NCBI GenBank assembly: GCA_914767715.1
Contig: OU612067.1
Span: 3,844,001 to 3,908,000 of the forward strand
DNA length: 64,000 nucleotides
Direction: 5' to 3'
Source: Membranipora membranacea
Taxonomy: Eukaryota > Bryozoa > Gymnolaemata > Cheilostomatida > Membraniporidae
Below, one piece after another: positions 10,139 to 22,402 of this stretch (position 1 is the stretch's first letter; every line of letters starts with the position of its first letter). The notes under the pieces were generated by a model. That model was not told the DNA's origin. It made no database searches and saw only the letters and a list, made by a program, of their open reading frames with translations. The translations under genes were made by a program, and so were the position numbers.

Positions 10139-11390
10139 ACACTGGGGTAAGGTAAAGTAAAATCATTTTGCTGTTTTGTGAGTTTCTATGTGTCGGATTA
10201 GCAGAAAGAAGTTGAATGGATGGCAGTGTAATATTTTTGAGAAGTATTACAGCACAATAAATGATCACTCACACACGGTACAGCAGCTCCTTTGACTAGC
10301 ATACAAAAACAGTAACTCATGTGGAGAAGCAAATATCATCTTTCCTGTCTTGATCCTTTGAGTACATGGTTACTCAAGGTTATTCCAGGATTAACGTTGT
10401 GGTGAGGTATTTCTGATTGGGAAAGGAGTCCTTATTGAATAAACTATCCAATGGATAGGTGTTCATTAGCCAATGTGTTGGCTCTGATTGGTGGGTGCTT
10501 CAGCCTATGAATTATCTAAGTTTCACTATCAATCCAAATATCTCCAACATACAGTGACAGTCTCTTTGGCTAGCAGCAGGCATAGAATCCTGGTACAGCG
10601 GTATACGGGAACTCATTTGGCAAGATCACAGGAATGTCATACTGTAACATTGAGATTGAAGAAGAGTGGGAGTGATAATAGCTGAAGTTGACTACATTGC
10701 CAGGACAGTTCTAGTCATACACTACACTGGTGGGTAGATTGATGGGCCTTATTTTTGAGGTTTTATGTATCTGATTGGCAGAAAGAATTTGATTGGATGG
10801 CAATGGAACATTATGTGAGAAGTATGAGTCACTAATGTTTTCCTCTTCCGTGATACATTTCCAATATTGAGCTCATTGCATACCCATAAATAAAAATTGA
10901 TTAACCAGATGAAAGTTTATGATTTTCAATGAATATTTTCGTTCCCAAAACCTAAATCTAGATTTTCCCTCCTACAATCAACAAAATTTGTAAATTGGTT
11001 TGGGTTGCTTATTTTTGGGGATTCCCAGTCGCAGTTGATATTGATTAAAAGAAAAAAGAAGCACAACATCTGCCATATAAAATAAAATGAAGCATTATGT
11101 AAAAAATTGACTAATTTTATTTTTTACTTGATTTCTTAATATGATTTTGATAGAACCAACCAACAATGATTTGGTTTGAAAATTCTGCAAGTCCTGCCTT
11201 TTCAGCAGGAAACTTTGAAATATGAATTTTCCTAACAAATTTCTTATTGATACTATTTCATGGATGACTATTATTGCGCAATCTAGGTAAACATTACAAT
11301 ATTTTTCATTTTCAATCTGAAAATTTGAATAATTGGTCTTTTTCTTTTGCACAACAGCTTTGTTTTATTTTATAATGTCTCATAATTTTT

Positions 11391-12592
11391 GCTAAATATA
11401 ACAGTTATTCCAGATTGTTTGAGAGCAACAGCTAATTCGTATCAAAATTTGTCGATATCAAGTGTCACATTTTAAAACAGAGTAGGAAATCATTCTGCTT
11501 AATTTTGTTGGTAAAAATGTCAGGGAACTTTAAGTTGAGAATCTTTCTAATCTCAAGTCATCAGGTTTGGCATTCATTGACACAGTGCAATTATTGTCAC
11601 CAAAGCAAACATGACATTCTGTGCTAAACTGCATACAGAAATATTTTAGGGATGCTCACGAAAATAGTCTAAATTGATACAAATTGCTCTTCACACCTAC
11701 CTTTACTTTTCATACACCAAAGCTAGCGAGATCGAAAAGATCCTCAGATTAATGTCAAGGTCATATATGCCCAAGAGTTCTCTCAGATGGAGAAGAAATC
11801 GATCTCTGTATAACTCAGGTGTAGAAATGTTGATTTGATACTTTATAGAGAAGGCCAACTGGGCTATACGCTGCTCATTTTCTATATGATAAAATAATAT
11901 AACATCCTTTTATTGTCAGACTACCATCATTTTTGGAATGATTTGAACGCAGTGAAAAGAAAATGGATAATGATAGATAATGACAAAAAAACACTAATAA
12001 AAATATTTAACAATATTTAAAGTGCTTTGATAGAAGTTGAATAATATGAATAATATGTTAAGTTGTGTATTATATCTTTGAAAGTAGTAGTTATCTTTTT
12101 CTCACTTGGTCGTTTTGTTGATGTATCAGATATTTGTCTATGCTAGCTGAAATAAATATTTCGAGCTATTTGAAGGCAAAAAAAACATGTGAATTGACCA
12201 GCAACCAGCAAGGAAAGGAGAAGGAATTAAACTGCGAGATGTATGTAAATCTCTGTGGTATAGATGAGAGGATATGGGATACGATTGTAATTTTCTTCAA
12301 GCTGACAAGCCCTCCTTTGGAGGCAGCATATTCCTTCAAGAAGATTTAGTTATTGGTTGAGATGGGTTTCACAACCAATAAGAACCAACGTGTTGGCTAC
12401 CAGCATATGTATTCTGTCAATTACACAAAACACTGAAGATCACCCTAAGTAACTTTACCATATGCAGTTCAGATTCTGTTTGATATGTTTCGAACAATAG
12501 CAGAATTGATACAAGTAACTCCCAGGTTCTTTAAGAATATTGGAGGTGAAGCTTAGCCTTGTCAAGCAGCTTCTTTTTTATTTTGGGGGGGG
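11391..12592. other. AT-rich non-coding stretch
   Basis: No gene, repeat or motif that I can support. It ends in a G-run (about 12585-12593) next to the hAT target site. Confidence 0.4.
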
Positions 12593-12600
12593 GTAGCCTT

Positions 12601-13642
12601 TAGTGATGGCAACGAGACGAGACAATTCCCGGTCTCGCAGGTATTGTCTCCTCGGGACGGTCTCGCGGGTATTGTCTCCTCGGGGACAGTATCTTGCACC
12701 GTCGAGACAGACAACTCTTATTACAGGTCGGGACTACTCACATTGCCTTCACCCAGACTTGATCCAGTGACCTAGTGATCAGCAGTCCACGCTCTTAGCT
12801 CTTACCCACTACGTCAGGGTTATTATATGTTGTCAGATGAAATTCAGACATCATATGATGGAAAATCATGCTTTTTCTGCAACTATTAAACGGAAATGTT
12901 AACTGATTGGCTGTCAGATTTGATTGATTGGCTGTCTGTTTTGATCGATAAGTCAAGGCCATATCTATGTAAACAACTTCCATTAAAAAGATGGAATGGA
13001 TGATCAATGTGGAGCTTTCTCATTGATTTGGACCTGGGGCAAGAGGGAGAAGGGATACAATGACTAATGGGGTATCAAATTGTATTAATATGATGAGATA
13101 GTTGAGCCTAAGCATATCCAGAAGCTGAATCACTGGACTGGTTGGTATAATAAACAAGAAGAAACAGCTTCTCCTTGGTCCTATTTAGTAATCACTGTGA
13201 CTATAGGCCTATGGTTTAGATTGGCTGAGGAGGATTACAGTAGGATTACAACCACAAATCATGAGTACGAATTTGGGCAATGACAATCATGTGTGGCAGG
13301 CTGCTATTCGTATGAAATTTAATTTGCAAGAATTAGTGGAAAGTTGCACGAGCGTGTGGCCTTCTATAATTCAATAAATACTTGACAGAATTTGATGAAA
13401 CTTGGTCTCAACATAGCTCCTTATTGCTATAGATGATAAGTTACAACTTGAATCAAATGTACTATAAGCTGATTGCACTAGTGATAGTGAATGAATATCC
13501 ACCATTCTTTTAAATTGTGATATCTGAAGAATGTTTTATCGGCATCGATATATGTCTCGGTCTCGTCCCGGTCTCGTCCTGAATTTTCCTGCTGTCTCGG
13601 TCTCGTCCCGTCTCGCCAAAATCTGACAATTTGCCAGCACTA
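12601..13642. mobile_element. Non-autonomous hAT-type transposon, 8-bp TSD
   Basis: The element is flanked on both sides by the 8-bp direct repeat GTAGCCTT (12593-12600 and 13643-13650). Its ends are inverted: TAGTGATGGCAA on the left and, read inward from the right, TAGTGCTGGCAA (11 of 12). Both subterminal regions are packed with GTCTCG/CGAGAC words (about 12612-12730 and 13555-13617). An 8-bp duplication with short inverted ends and subterminal repeats is typical of the hAT superfamily. No transposase frame is present in its 1042 bp, so it would need a transposase in trans. Confidence 0.75.
12740..12815 (-). other. tRNA-like segment inside the hAT element
   Basis: On the minus strand TGACGTAGTGGGTAAGAGC resembles a tRNA A-box region. 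About 35 bases later GGATCAAGTCTGG resembles a B-box. The stems are poor, so this is at best a tRNA-derived SINE head or pseudogene captured by the element. Confidence 0.25.
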
Positions 13643-13909
13643 GTAGCCTTGTATTTTTTGCCATAGTATGAGAAATTGTATTTTTTAGTTCTAAACAACA
13701 CCACTATGAGATATCAGATATCAATTTCCTTTCATTGGTAAACAAATTAATTTTTCATTGGTAAATAAATTAATTTAAATACTTCCCTATAACAGAATAA
13801 ATAAAAACAAAACTCATTCCCCTGAATTATTTCAGTAACATTATGAAAAAGTGAAAAACTGATATCCAAAAAATCAAGCTTTTGCTATACATATTCCTGA
13901 ACAGACTTC

Positions 13910-14055
13910 GTAGAATCTCGAATCAAAGCTTGTCACTCTAGTAGAATCTCAAATCAAAGCTTGTCACTCTTGTAGAATCTCAAATCAAAGCTCGTCACTC
14001 TTGTAGAATCTCAAATCAAAGCTCGTCACTCTTGTAGAATGTCAAGTCAAAGCTA
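13910..14055 (+). repeat. 31-bp tandem repeat, ~4.5 units
   Basis: TAGAATCTCAAATCAAAGCT followed by a CGTCACTCTTG-type end recurs at 13911, 13942, 13973, 14004 and 14035 (period 31). The units touch without spacers, so it is a minisatellite. The fifth unit decays. Confidence 0.85.
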
Positions 14056-14068
14056 TTTTTATTTGTTC

Positions 14069-14071
<3 letters not shown>

Positions 14072-14113
<42 letters not shown>
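14072..14113. repeat. (TA)n microsatellite
   Basis: About 42 bp of uninterrupted TA dinucleotides. Shorter TA runs end the SINE and LINE copies at about 1038, 6903 and 6160. Confidence 0.9.
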
Positions 14114-14116
<3 letters not shown>

Positions 14117-14420
14117 AAAACACATAGATAGATAGATTGTACATGGACCCTCACAGTTTTCTATCAAGAAGAAACTGCTTAAAGCGCAGAATAATGAGTC
14201 TCCCTAATCGGTACCACTCTGCTCTGCTATTCAATACATACGAACACTAAGCAGGGTTTGGGCTATATATATATAATCGTCTTGTCTTGTTTGTTTACCG
14301 TGATCTTGTACTGCTATTGAGTTGTTTTCTGAAAGTACCCAACAGCTCTGTGAGCTATTGAAATACCTCTCTGCTTGCACTATTTTGCTACCAATATGCA
14401 AAAGTTTCCATGGTAGGGGG

Positions 14421-14438
14421 GGGGCGCTTAAGCGCCCC
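14421..14438. repeat. Perfect 18-bp GC palindrome
   Basis: GGGGCGCTTAAGCGCCCC, perfect over 9+9 bases, preceded by more G and followed by TCCCACACCCTCCCC. It stands out in an AT-rich setting and may be the edge of a transposable element. No partner end was found. Confidence 0.5.
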
Positions 14439-14663
14439 TCCCACACCCTCCCCGCCGTGCCTACAGCGTGTCGATTGGGCTGCTCCCGATCATTATGCTC
14501 ATCTCTAAAAACTCAGTTAGTGAATTTTTTTAGAATATACGCCCCTGCCCCCCCCCCAAAAAAAACAAAAACATAGTGACAAGGCTAGATAAAGTTTATT
14601 ATTGTAACCTCTACTGAGCATGTTGATGACATAGTTGTCCATAGCTACTTCATAATATATAGG

Positions 14664-14906
14664 ATGAGAAGACTCCAGCGTCCAGGAGCAGGGGTAAATA
14701 CCAGACGACCTTTTACTCATATTCTCTCTATCCTCACTTACGCCGCCCCAGCTTGGTTGTCTCTCATTACTCATCATAGTATGAATAGGCTCGAGCAAGT
14801 TCAGCATAGGTTCAGCGAAGTGCAAATCATTCACCCAGACTTCTCCTACGATGACATTCTCTCAATACTTCAGCTGCTGACAATAGAGACACATTTAACT
14901 AGCTAG
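14664..14906 (+). pseudogene. Non-LTR RT C-terminal fragment
   Basis: The translated piece contains ILTYAAPAWLSLITHHSMNR and LEQVQHRFSEVQII, the pattern found just after the palm domain of many LINE reverse transcriptases (a …YAAPAW… motif, then L..VQ.R..). It is short, without catalytic motifs, and ends in a stop. It is a dead fragment of a LINE different from those at 4412 and 42300. Confidence 0.55.
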
Positions 14907-14999
14907 CAGTAGCTACTATCACAAGATCGTAAACAGCACCGACCATCCACTCTTTGACATCATTACACAAAATACCTGTTCAAGATATCTAAGCGCGAG

Positions 15000-16400
15000 A
15001 CAACATGCACAAACTCCTGTCTGCTTAACTACTTAGTATGCACACAGTTTTCTTTTTATCGATTATGCTTTTTTATGTTAGTGAACAACGTGTCAATCTA
15101 CTTATCTATTTTAAGTTTCATGATTTTTTTCCAGCTCAAAATTGCCAAGCATTTTTTGTCAAGTTTCTTCTATAAACCATTTAATTTCAACAATTTCTCA
15201 AAAACCTTCTGTAGAGTGTTTAAAATAAATCTTATCTTCAATTATTTTGGGTAGGTAAAAAAACAACCAGAAGAACAAAAAGATGAATCATATTCTTAAG
15301 ATTGCTGATCATGTCACAAACTGCTGTTTAACTTAAATCAACACGTTTGCACGAACAAGGGCATCTTAAAGATTTTCGGGCAGGGGAGCATTCTTTAGTT
15401 AAAGAAGATCCAGTTGTTTCATTTAACTGTATGTGTAGACCATCTGAATTGGTAGTCAAGTTATTTCAGTCAAATTGTTGTCAATTTGATTATCTGTCAA
15501 AATTTACATGTAACATTATAACAGACTGGATAACAGTACTAGATATCATCAGTCTGCTAGTAGAGAACACCAAATGTCTCACCCGCATCACAATCAACAA
15601 TTGGTTCACTATTTAAACTTAGATAAAATATACACCTCTGTGCACAGCCACAAGCCTCCAAACCTCAATCAGTGATCCTTAGTGCGTTGTATTAGATAAA
15701 TTTCATTTAGCTTCATGAGAATTATAGTGATCAACTGGTATCTGCCTTCATCAACACCTTGTTTTAAATTGAACGATCAAAGAGACTGCAAGTTACAGAA
15801 AGGAAGAGGTGCTTCACCAGCCTAAAAATGGTGGTAGCTACATAAATTTTACAATTAATTAAAATTTCTCCCACATGGATGCATCATTTGAGCTAGTATA
15901 ATTTTTAGAATCCTGGTACAGCAGTATACAAATGTTATAAGTCCAAAATTAAGGAAATTTGATCATTCGTATCATTGAGCTTGAGGAAGAATATGAATCA
16001 AAATAACTCAAGTTGAACACGATGTCCAGCCAATTCTTGCAGTTCACTATCCCCTGTTGGCCTTCTTTTTAGGACCAATGTAATGGATTAGCAGAAAGGA
16101 TATGATTGGATGGCATTGAGAGATCCTGTGCAAATTATGAATCACTAATTTCTTCCTCTTCCTTGGAACCTCTCAAATATTTAATATAAAACCGAATAAA
16201 TGAAAACCGTTGTACAGCATACATAAAAATGCTAATTCATGGTCATACCTGTTCAGTGTTCCCTTTAATAACGGGCAAAACCTGACACAATCCCATTAGT
16301 ATCCATGTGTTATGAATGCTAATTGACTGTTTCTTTGTGGATGCATTCTTGATAAGGGCTGTTATAAATATAGAAAATCTGAATCAGAGCAATCAGATAA
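15000..16400. other. Non-coding stretch with a diverged copy of the block B/C module
   Basis: Part 15830-16200 shares the words TCCTGGTACAGCAGTATAC, GAGCTTGAGGAAGA and GATTGGATGGCA with the modules at about 9190-9560 and 10560-10850. It matches 18545-18650 inversely. I see no gene in the rest. Confidence 0.45.
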
Positions 16401-16763
16401 TTTCATTTTGCAAACTTTGAAACAAAGCTGTTGTACAGAGGACCAGAACCTTTCAGACTAGATTTTATTTTGAGATGATTCAAACTGAAAATACTGTATT
16501 GTCTGCCAATTGGGCAATCACCTAAGACTACCCAAATACCAACCAGGTATTATCACCAGGTCTTGTTACATATGAAAGGAACATCTGAGATAGTTTCAAA
16601 ATGGATGATATTCTCCAGCTGCAATCTGATAGCAGAGTTGCTCGTCCTCTGTTTTAAATTTGTGAACCTTACGATGGTCTTGATGTCTTTATACCACGGA
16701 ATAATCATTCAGTGACAAAAACCTGTCACTGAAATTACTTTTTGTCTCATAGCAGGGTGTTAA

Positions 16764-17325
16764 AGCATCCATGAAGTGAAGATGGGGATTATCAAAGCTG
16801 TTTCTGCAGCTAATTAGCTTCGAAACAAGCCCAAAATTGACCTTGTCGGACCACTGCAAGCTTTGCTATGAGGCATTGAAGTCGGCCCTTTCAATAATTG
16901 CTTGTGAAATTGGAAAGCCTGGGTGTGAGGTCACAGCAGGGTTTGCGACCGATATTCGACATTTTTTGTCTATGGAACTATGATAGTGAAACCAACTTTT
17001 TTCCCCAACGAAATATGCGTTTATCTCCTTCAATTTTTTGCTTTGGATTAATCTTTATGATGTCATGAGCTACGTTGGATTTCATTTCATCTAATTTTGA
17101 CGAAATTACACGAGTCCAAAGTTTTTGATGGTAGACATATACGCAAAATGTATGTCTATGACATCATATCCCCCTGCGCAAGGCGAGCGAGCGTCAGCAA
17201 GGCCTAACTTTGATAAGACGTAACTTTAGCCGTAGTTGACTAATTGAGCTGTTCTTGGGCTCTTTTTAAAGCTTATAAGCTGGAACAGTTCCTTTGATTA
17301 TTTTAAGGTTCATTTCATGGATGCT
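16764..17325. mobile_element. TTAA-flanked MITE, family 1 (562 bp)
   Basis: TTAA at 16760-16763 and 17326-17329 flanks inverted ends AGCATCCATGAAGTGAA and, read inward from the right, AGCATCCATGAAATGAA. A TTAA duplication is the hallmark of piggyBac-type transposition. No transposase frame inside. Confidence 0.7.
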
Positions 17326-17486
17326 TTAAAGTTGTACCATCACTGATGGAGGCAACACCATCAATGATTCCTTGCCGGGGAGCTATGAATTCTTATACTA
17401 TTCAATTTTGCATTACTTTGACATAAGTATCTGCCTGATTGTAAAATGCATGGGTCTTTGGGTAGTCAATAAAGTGGCAATATTAA

Positions 17487-17863
17487 AGGGCAACCAAAGT
17501 TTCGCAGCAATGCATTAATGGGTAGCAAATAATGTGCTGGGCAGCATCAGCTTTGTGCATTTGGCGATGCAAAACTCAAAGTAGTTGCTGACTCTAAGCT
17601 GGGTAACGCTTCAGTTTAGGGGAGGTTCCAAAACTTTGCTGTAATAGTGATAGAGCACAGGCTAAATAATAACAGGAAAAGGAAACTGCTATGTGGTATT
17701 CTCTTTTAGCTGAGTTTGAGTACCTGATGGAAGAAATGTTTCACAAGAATTCTGGCTGAAAAATCATCCAAATTATATTTTGTCTTTTTCCCCATGCAGA
17801 AGGTGCAATCTGCTATTAATCAATGGCCATCAATGAGAAGTGGTTTGAAACCTTGGTTGCCCT
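17487..17863. mobile_element. TTAA-flanked MITE, family 2 copy 1 (377 bp)
   Basis: TTAA (17483-17486 and 17864-17867) flanks inverted ends: AGGGCAACCAAAGTTTC on the left and, inward from the right, AGGGCAACCAAGGTTTC. The internal sequence matches the copy at 18005-18387 closely and is non-coding. The family differs from the element at 16764 in ends and body. Confidence 0.75.
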
Positions 17864-18004
17864 TTAACAATGTATATACATGAATATACCTGTATGAGGA
17901 TTGTTATTGTAACTCATATTTCAACATTCACTGAAATGGATGGAATATGGAAAATATTGAAATACAGATGATTCTTTGTATCAAAAGCTATACCTGGAGC
18001 TTAA

Positions 18005-18387
18005 AGGGCAACCAAGGTTTCGCAGCAATGCATTAATGGGTAGCAAATAATGTGCTGGGCAGCATCAGCTTTGTGCATTACGCGATGCAAAACTCAAAGT
18101 AGTTGCTGACTCTAAGCTGGGTAACACTTCAGTTTAGGGGAGGTTCCAAGACTTTGCTGTAATAATTATAGAGCACAGGCCAAATAATAACAGGAACAGG
18201 AACAGGAAACTGCTATGTGGTATTCTCTTTTAGCTGAGTTTGAGTACCTGATGGAAGAAATGTTTCACAAGAATTCTGGCTGAATATTCATCCGAATTAT
18301 ATTTTGTCTTTTTCCCCATGCAGAAGGTGCAATCTGCTATTAATCAATGGCCATCAATGAGAAGTGGTTTGAAACCTTGGTTGCCCT
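18005..18387. mobile_element. TTAA-flanked MITE, family 2 copy 2 (383 bp)
   Basis: TTAA at 18001-18004 and 18388-18391, with 17-bp perfect inverted ends starting AGGGCAACCAAGG. It lies in the same orientation as copy 1, about 137 bp away. Any frame reading through the right end into flanking DNA (for example 18318-18539) is accidental. Confidence 0.75.
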
Positions 18388-20925
18388 TTAAAGGATCATC
18401 CAAACAAACTTACTTTACTCGTTTTGTTGGTTGCAGGAGGGAAAACATAATTCAATTTTTTGGCACCTGGAGATTTGAAAAATCATACCCTTTAATTTGG
18501 CAAATCAATGCTTATTGTAGTCATGAGCCAAATATTTGAGAGGTACCAAGGAAGAGGAAAACATTAGTGATTCATAATTTTCACAGGATCTCCCATTGCC
18601 ATCCAATCATATCCTTTTCTGCTAATCCATTACATTATGAGACATTATAAAATAAAACAAAGCTGTTGTGCAAAATAAAATTATTCAAGTTTTCAGATTG
18701 AAAATGAAAGATATTGTATTGTTTATCTAGATTGCGCAATAAAAGTAATCAATGAAATAGTTTCAATGAGAAATTTGTTACAACAATTCAATTTTCAAAG
18801 TTTCCTGCTGAAAAGGCAGGACTTGCAGGAATTCAAACCAAAGCATTGTTGGTTTGTTCTATCAAAATCATATTAAGAAATCAAGTAAAAAATGAAATTA
18901 GTCAATTTTTTACATGAATGCTTCATATTATTTTATATGGCAGATGTCGTGCTTCTTTTTTCTTTTAATCAATATCAACTACGACTAAGAATCCCCAAAA
19001 ATAAGCAAACAAACCAGTTTACAAAGTTGTTGATTGTAGGAGGGAAAATATAGATTTAGGCTTTGGGAACAAAAATATTCATTGAAAATCATAAACTTTC
19101 ATCTGGTTAATCAATTTTATTTATGGGTTCGCAATGAGCTCAATATTTGAGATGTATCAGGAAGAGGAAAACATTAGTGACCTATACTTCTCACATAATG
19201 TTCCATTTCCATCCAATCAAATTCTTTCTGATAATCTGATACATAAAACCTCAATAATAAGGCTTATCAATCTACCCACCAATGTAGTGTATGACTAGAA
19301 CTGTCCTGGCAATGTAGTCAACTTCAGCTATTATCACTCCCACTCTTCTTCAATCTCCGTGGTACAGTATGACAGATACTTGATCAGATTCCTGTGTTCT
19401 TGCCAAATGAGTTCCTGTATACCGCTGTACCAGGATTCAATGACTGCCGCTAGCCAAAGAGACTGTCACTGTATGTCGGAGAAATTTGGATTGATTGTGA
19501 AATTGACATAGTTAATAGGCTGAAGCACCCACCCATCAGAGCAAATAAATTGGCTAATGAAAACATATCTATTTGATTGTTTATTGACTCCTTTCCCAAT
19601 CAGAAATACCTCACAACAACGTTATTCCTGGAATAACCTTGAGTAACCATGTACTCAAAGTATCAAAACAGGAGAGATGATATTTACTTCTCCACATGAG
19701 TAACTGTTTTTGTATGCTAGTCAAAAGAGCTGCTCTAAAGCGTGTGGGTGATTATTTGTGCTGTAATACTTCTCAAAAATGTTCCACTGCCAGTTATTAA
19801 ACTTCTTTCTGCTAATCCGATACATAGAACCTCACAAAACAGCTTAATGTTTTTACTTCACCTTATCTCAGTGTGGCGGATGACTAGAAATGATTACCCT
19901 GGCACTGTGGTCAATTTGAGTTATTTTGATTCACACTCTTCCTCAAGCTCAACGGTATGTTTATGGCAGACACTTAATCAGATTACTGTGATTTTGCCAA
20001 ATGAGTTCCTGTATAATGCTGTACCAGGAATCTAGAAATGCCTCTAGCTAAAAAGATTGCATCCTTATGTGGGAGAAGTTTACTTTGATAGTGAAATTGA
20101 CATAGATCATAGGTTGAAGCACTGATTTCTTGCTGTGACTCATAAAACGAGAAATTGGATGACAGTTTGTCTCAAATTGTTCCATCCTAACAGATTAGGG
20201 AATCAACGTTCATAATTTAATTTAACTGCAATTAATCCTTCGGGTTATTGATTTTTCAAAATTGGGTCAGTATGTTCATATATTACAGCTTGTTCTATTA
20301 TACTATCGCTATAACTAAAAATAATTATTTTGATTTACTCTTGGATCCAGTCTCAATCAAAAACACCTTACCACAACCTTCATCCTAGAAAAAACCTTAA
20401 GCAACCTTGTGCTTGAAAGATCAGGGCAGGAAAGGTGATATTGACTTTGCTAATTAAAAAAAGGTAATGTTTTGTTTGCAGCTCTAAAGCACCTGGGTAA
20501 TCATTCGTGCTGTTGTTCAAACGAAAGGAACCTGAAGCCAAAACTTAATAGGAAATAAGCTAATGCGTAAGTAACAGAAAACGTCTCCTATAGCTTCTGT
20601 TAGATTTATATTTTCCCATAGTTACTCTCACAAATTAATATCTTGATTAGGGTTATAAGTTGAGTTGGACTTCAACACATGGGCTACCTACCATGTGCTC
20701 TACCATCTTGCTACCAAGACATATGTGATGAGGAGTCAAACTATAAACTGTCAAAGGCCTCCCCAACAACTGGAAATGGCTCTCTCAACCAACTCAACAA
20801 ATCTGAACCAACACATTGGGTAGATTAATGCCTGTTAAGACCTTACTAGTGGAACACTGACTCACTTTTGACAGTGAAAAACTCATAGTTCATAGTTAGA
20901 GGAAATCTGTTTCCTTATTTCACAG

Positions 20926-20932
20926 TATAAAA
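20926..20932 (+). promoter_or_regulatory. TATA box of peptide gene copy 3
   Basis: TATAAAA in the context CACAGTATAAAACCAATGCA, 83 bp before the ATG at 21009, conserved in all three copies. Confidence 0.65.
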
Positions 20933-21008
20933 CCAATGCACACTTTAGGGATTGTATCACAGAGACACAAAAGTGAGACAAAGTCAACCAAACACCATTC
21001 ACATTAAA

Positions 21009-22081
21009 ATGAACATGTAAGTACTCATATCTTCTTATAACCGTTCTCAAAAGTATTATGTGCAAACTTCTTTACAACTTATTGCCATCTATTTTGTTTT
21101 ACAGAATCATTCAGTTATCTTATCTTATCTAAATATGGAATACATTTATTAGGAGAATCTCGTACCACAGGTAGAGGTCCAATGACTGTTTTAATGCATG
21201 TTGTACACATTCACTGCACCAGCAAATACTGGTTCATAGTTTTAATTACTTGTCACACAGGAACTTAGGGTCTTGTAATATGATACGTGTATCCGCTGCA
21301 ATATTGTTCAACAATAACTATTATGAACTTGTCATAATATTGTGCTACGAAGGTAATTTCCCGGTGTTGTTCCCTGTTTATTTGTCTATATTATGTTCTA
21401 TTTAATATTACGATTACTATTACGATTACTATTTATTACCGTTTACTATGCACTATTTGAAGGTATATTATGATATGTATGGCTGGAGTTCTGGCACTTA
21501 GCAGTCTTGTTGCAGGTGGAGCTCCAGATCCGCCTGGTTGTGGGGGGATCCCAGGACAACCACAAAGGAGCTGTAAGTTAATATAGCAATTTTCTTCCAA
21601 AGGAGGAAAGAGCATATCATTCCAAATTTAATCTTTGGACTTTTATCCTAGTGAAATTTTACCAGATTTGAAAGATCTTAAAAAATATACTGAAATTTCT
21701 GTTAAGCAGAGCAACATTCTATCAAGGTAAGTTTGCTCCGCCACTAATAAATATCCATCTGCAACGGAATATAGAATCCTGGTCATTTATACACAACCAA
21801 ATAACATCTGTTTCTTCTTGTCAGTCAGAAGAGAGTCACCACTACCCAGTCATATCATTTATTATCTGGTGTAGCGTGTAAAAAGATCATGTAAGGCAAC
21901 TTTAAAATAATGAGCTTTATTTATTTTTATAGGTGGCGGAGGATGGAATACACCACCCCCACCACCACCACCAACCAGGCCTCCTGATTACGGAGCATTG
22001 CTCTGCCCAAAGAACTACTGGTACAAAGACACACCCTCAGGAGCCAACTGTTATCCCCTCAAAGGGTACTGCTGCTGTTAA
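21009..22081 (+). CDS. Secreted Pro-rich/Cys-rich peptide, copy 3 (88 aa, 3 exons)
   Basis: Exons 21009-21016, 21463-21572 and 21933-22081 join in frame (8+110+149 nt, 89 codons with TAA). The signal peptide is nearly the same as in copy 2. The Gly-X-Y stretch is degraded (GAPDPPGCGGIPGQPQRS) and the dibasic KR is lost (QRS), so the propeptide may not be cleaved like the other two. The mature part CGGGWNTP plus polyproline (seven prolines in all), then LLCPKNYWYKDTPSGANC and the terminal CCC, is fully kept. An AATAAA lies at 22264-22269. It is transcribed away from copy 2, being in the inverted block. Confidence 0.8.
21652..21726 (+). other. Conserved cassette exon candidate, poison version (copy 3)
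   Basis: 75 nt between TTTTATCCTAG and GTAAGT, as in the other copies. Joined to exon 2 it meets TGA within seven codons. Keeping both splice sites in all three copies while the coding content decays argues for a regulatory role, or for very recent duplication. Confidence 0.45.
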
Positions 22082-22402
22082 TCAACAAACAGCTGCCTCA
22101 GACAAAGAAGATATCAGAAAATAATCTTCATGGATATATTTATTTATCGGTCAATTTCTGTACAAAAAATTAGCTTGAGGAGGGTATTTTTTTTGCTGTT
22201 CCATTTGAGCAGGCAGATGATTTATCCACATAAATATAATCTGTTACCATTATACAAAACAAAAATAAAACTTTGTTCTGACCTGAAAATATGATCCTTA
22301 TTAAAATTAGTAATTCAGCTTATTGGTACGAGTGTTATTTATGTAAATACTTCAGAAGGACAAAAGTAATATATATATAGTCTGGCAGCTAGTTCTACAG
22401 TA

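Larger units (their letters stand above)
6178..11390. repeat. Duplication block B (peptide gene copy 2)
   Basis: Direct copy of block A and inverted copy of block C, extending farther right than A. It starts near GAATGCCTGATTAAAATTGACTG, which also marks the outer end of C at about 34060. From about 9100 to 10870 a module recurs more than once (words GGAACTCATTTGG, GAGCTTGAGGAAGAG, CAGAAAGAA, TTGGATGGCA). Further copies occur at about 15830-16200, 18545-18650 and 19140-20030. Compared with C it has two extra insertions, 9306-9501 and 9581-10138. Confidence 0.85.

Noticed and set aside
13910-14055. Regular 31-bp direct repeats, CRISPR-like at first sight
   Set aside because: Units are contiguous with no unique spacers, in an animal genome. 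Simple minisatellite.
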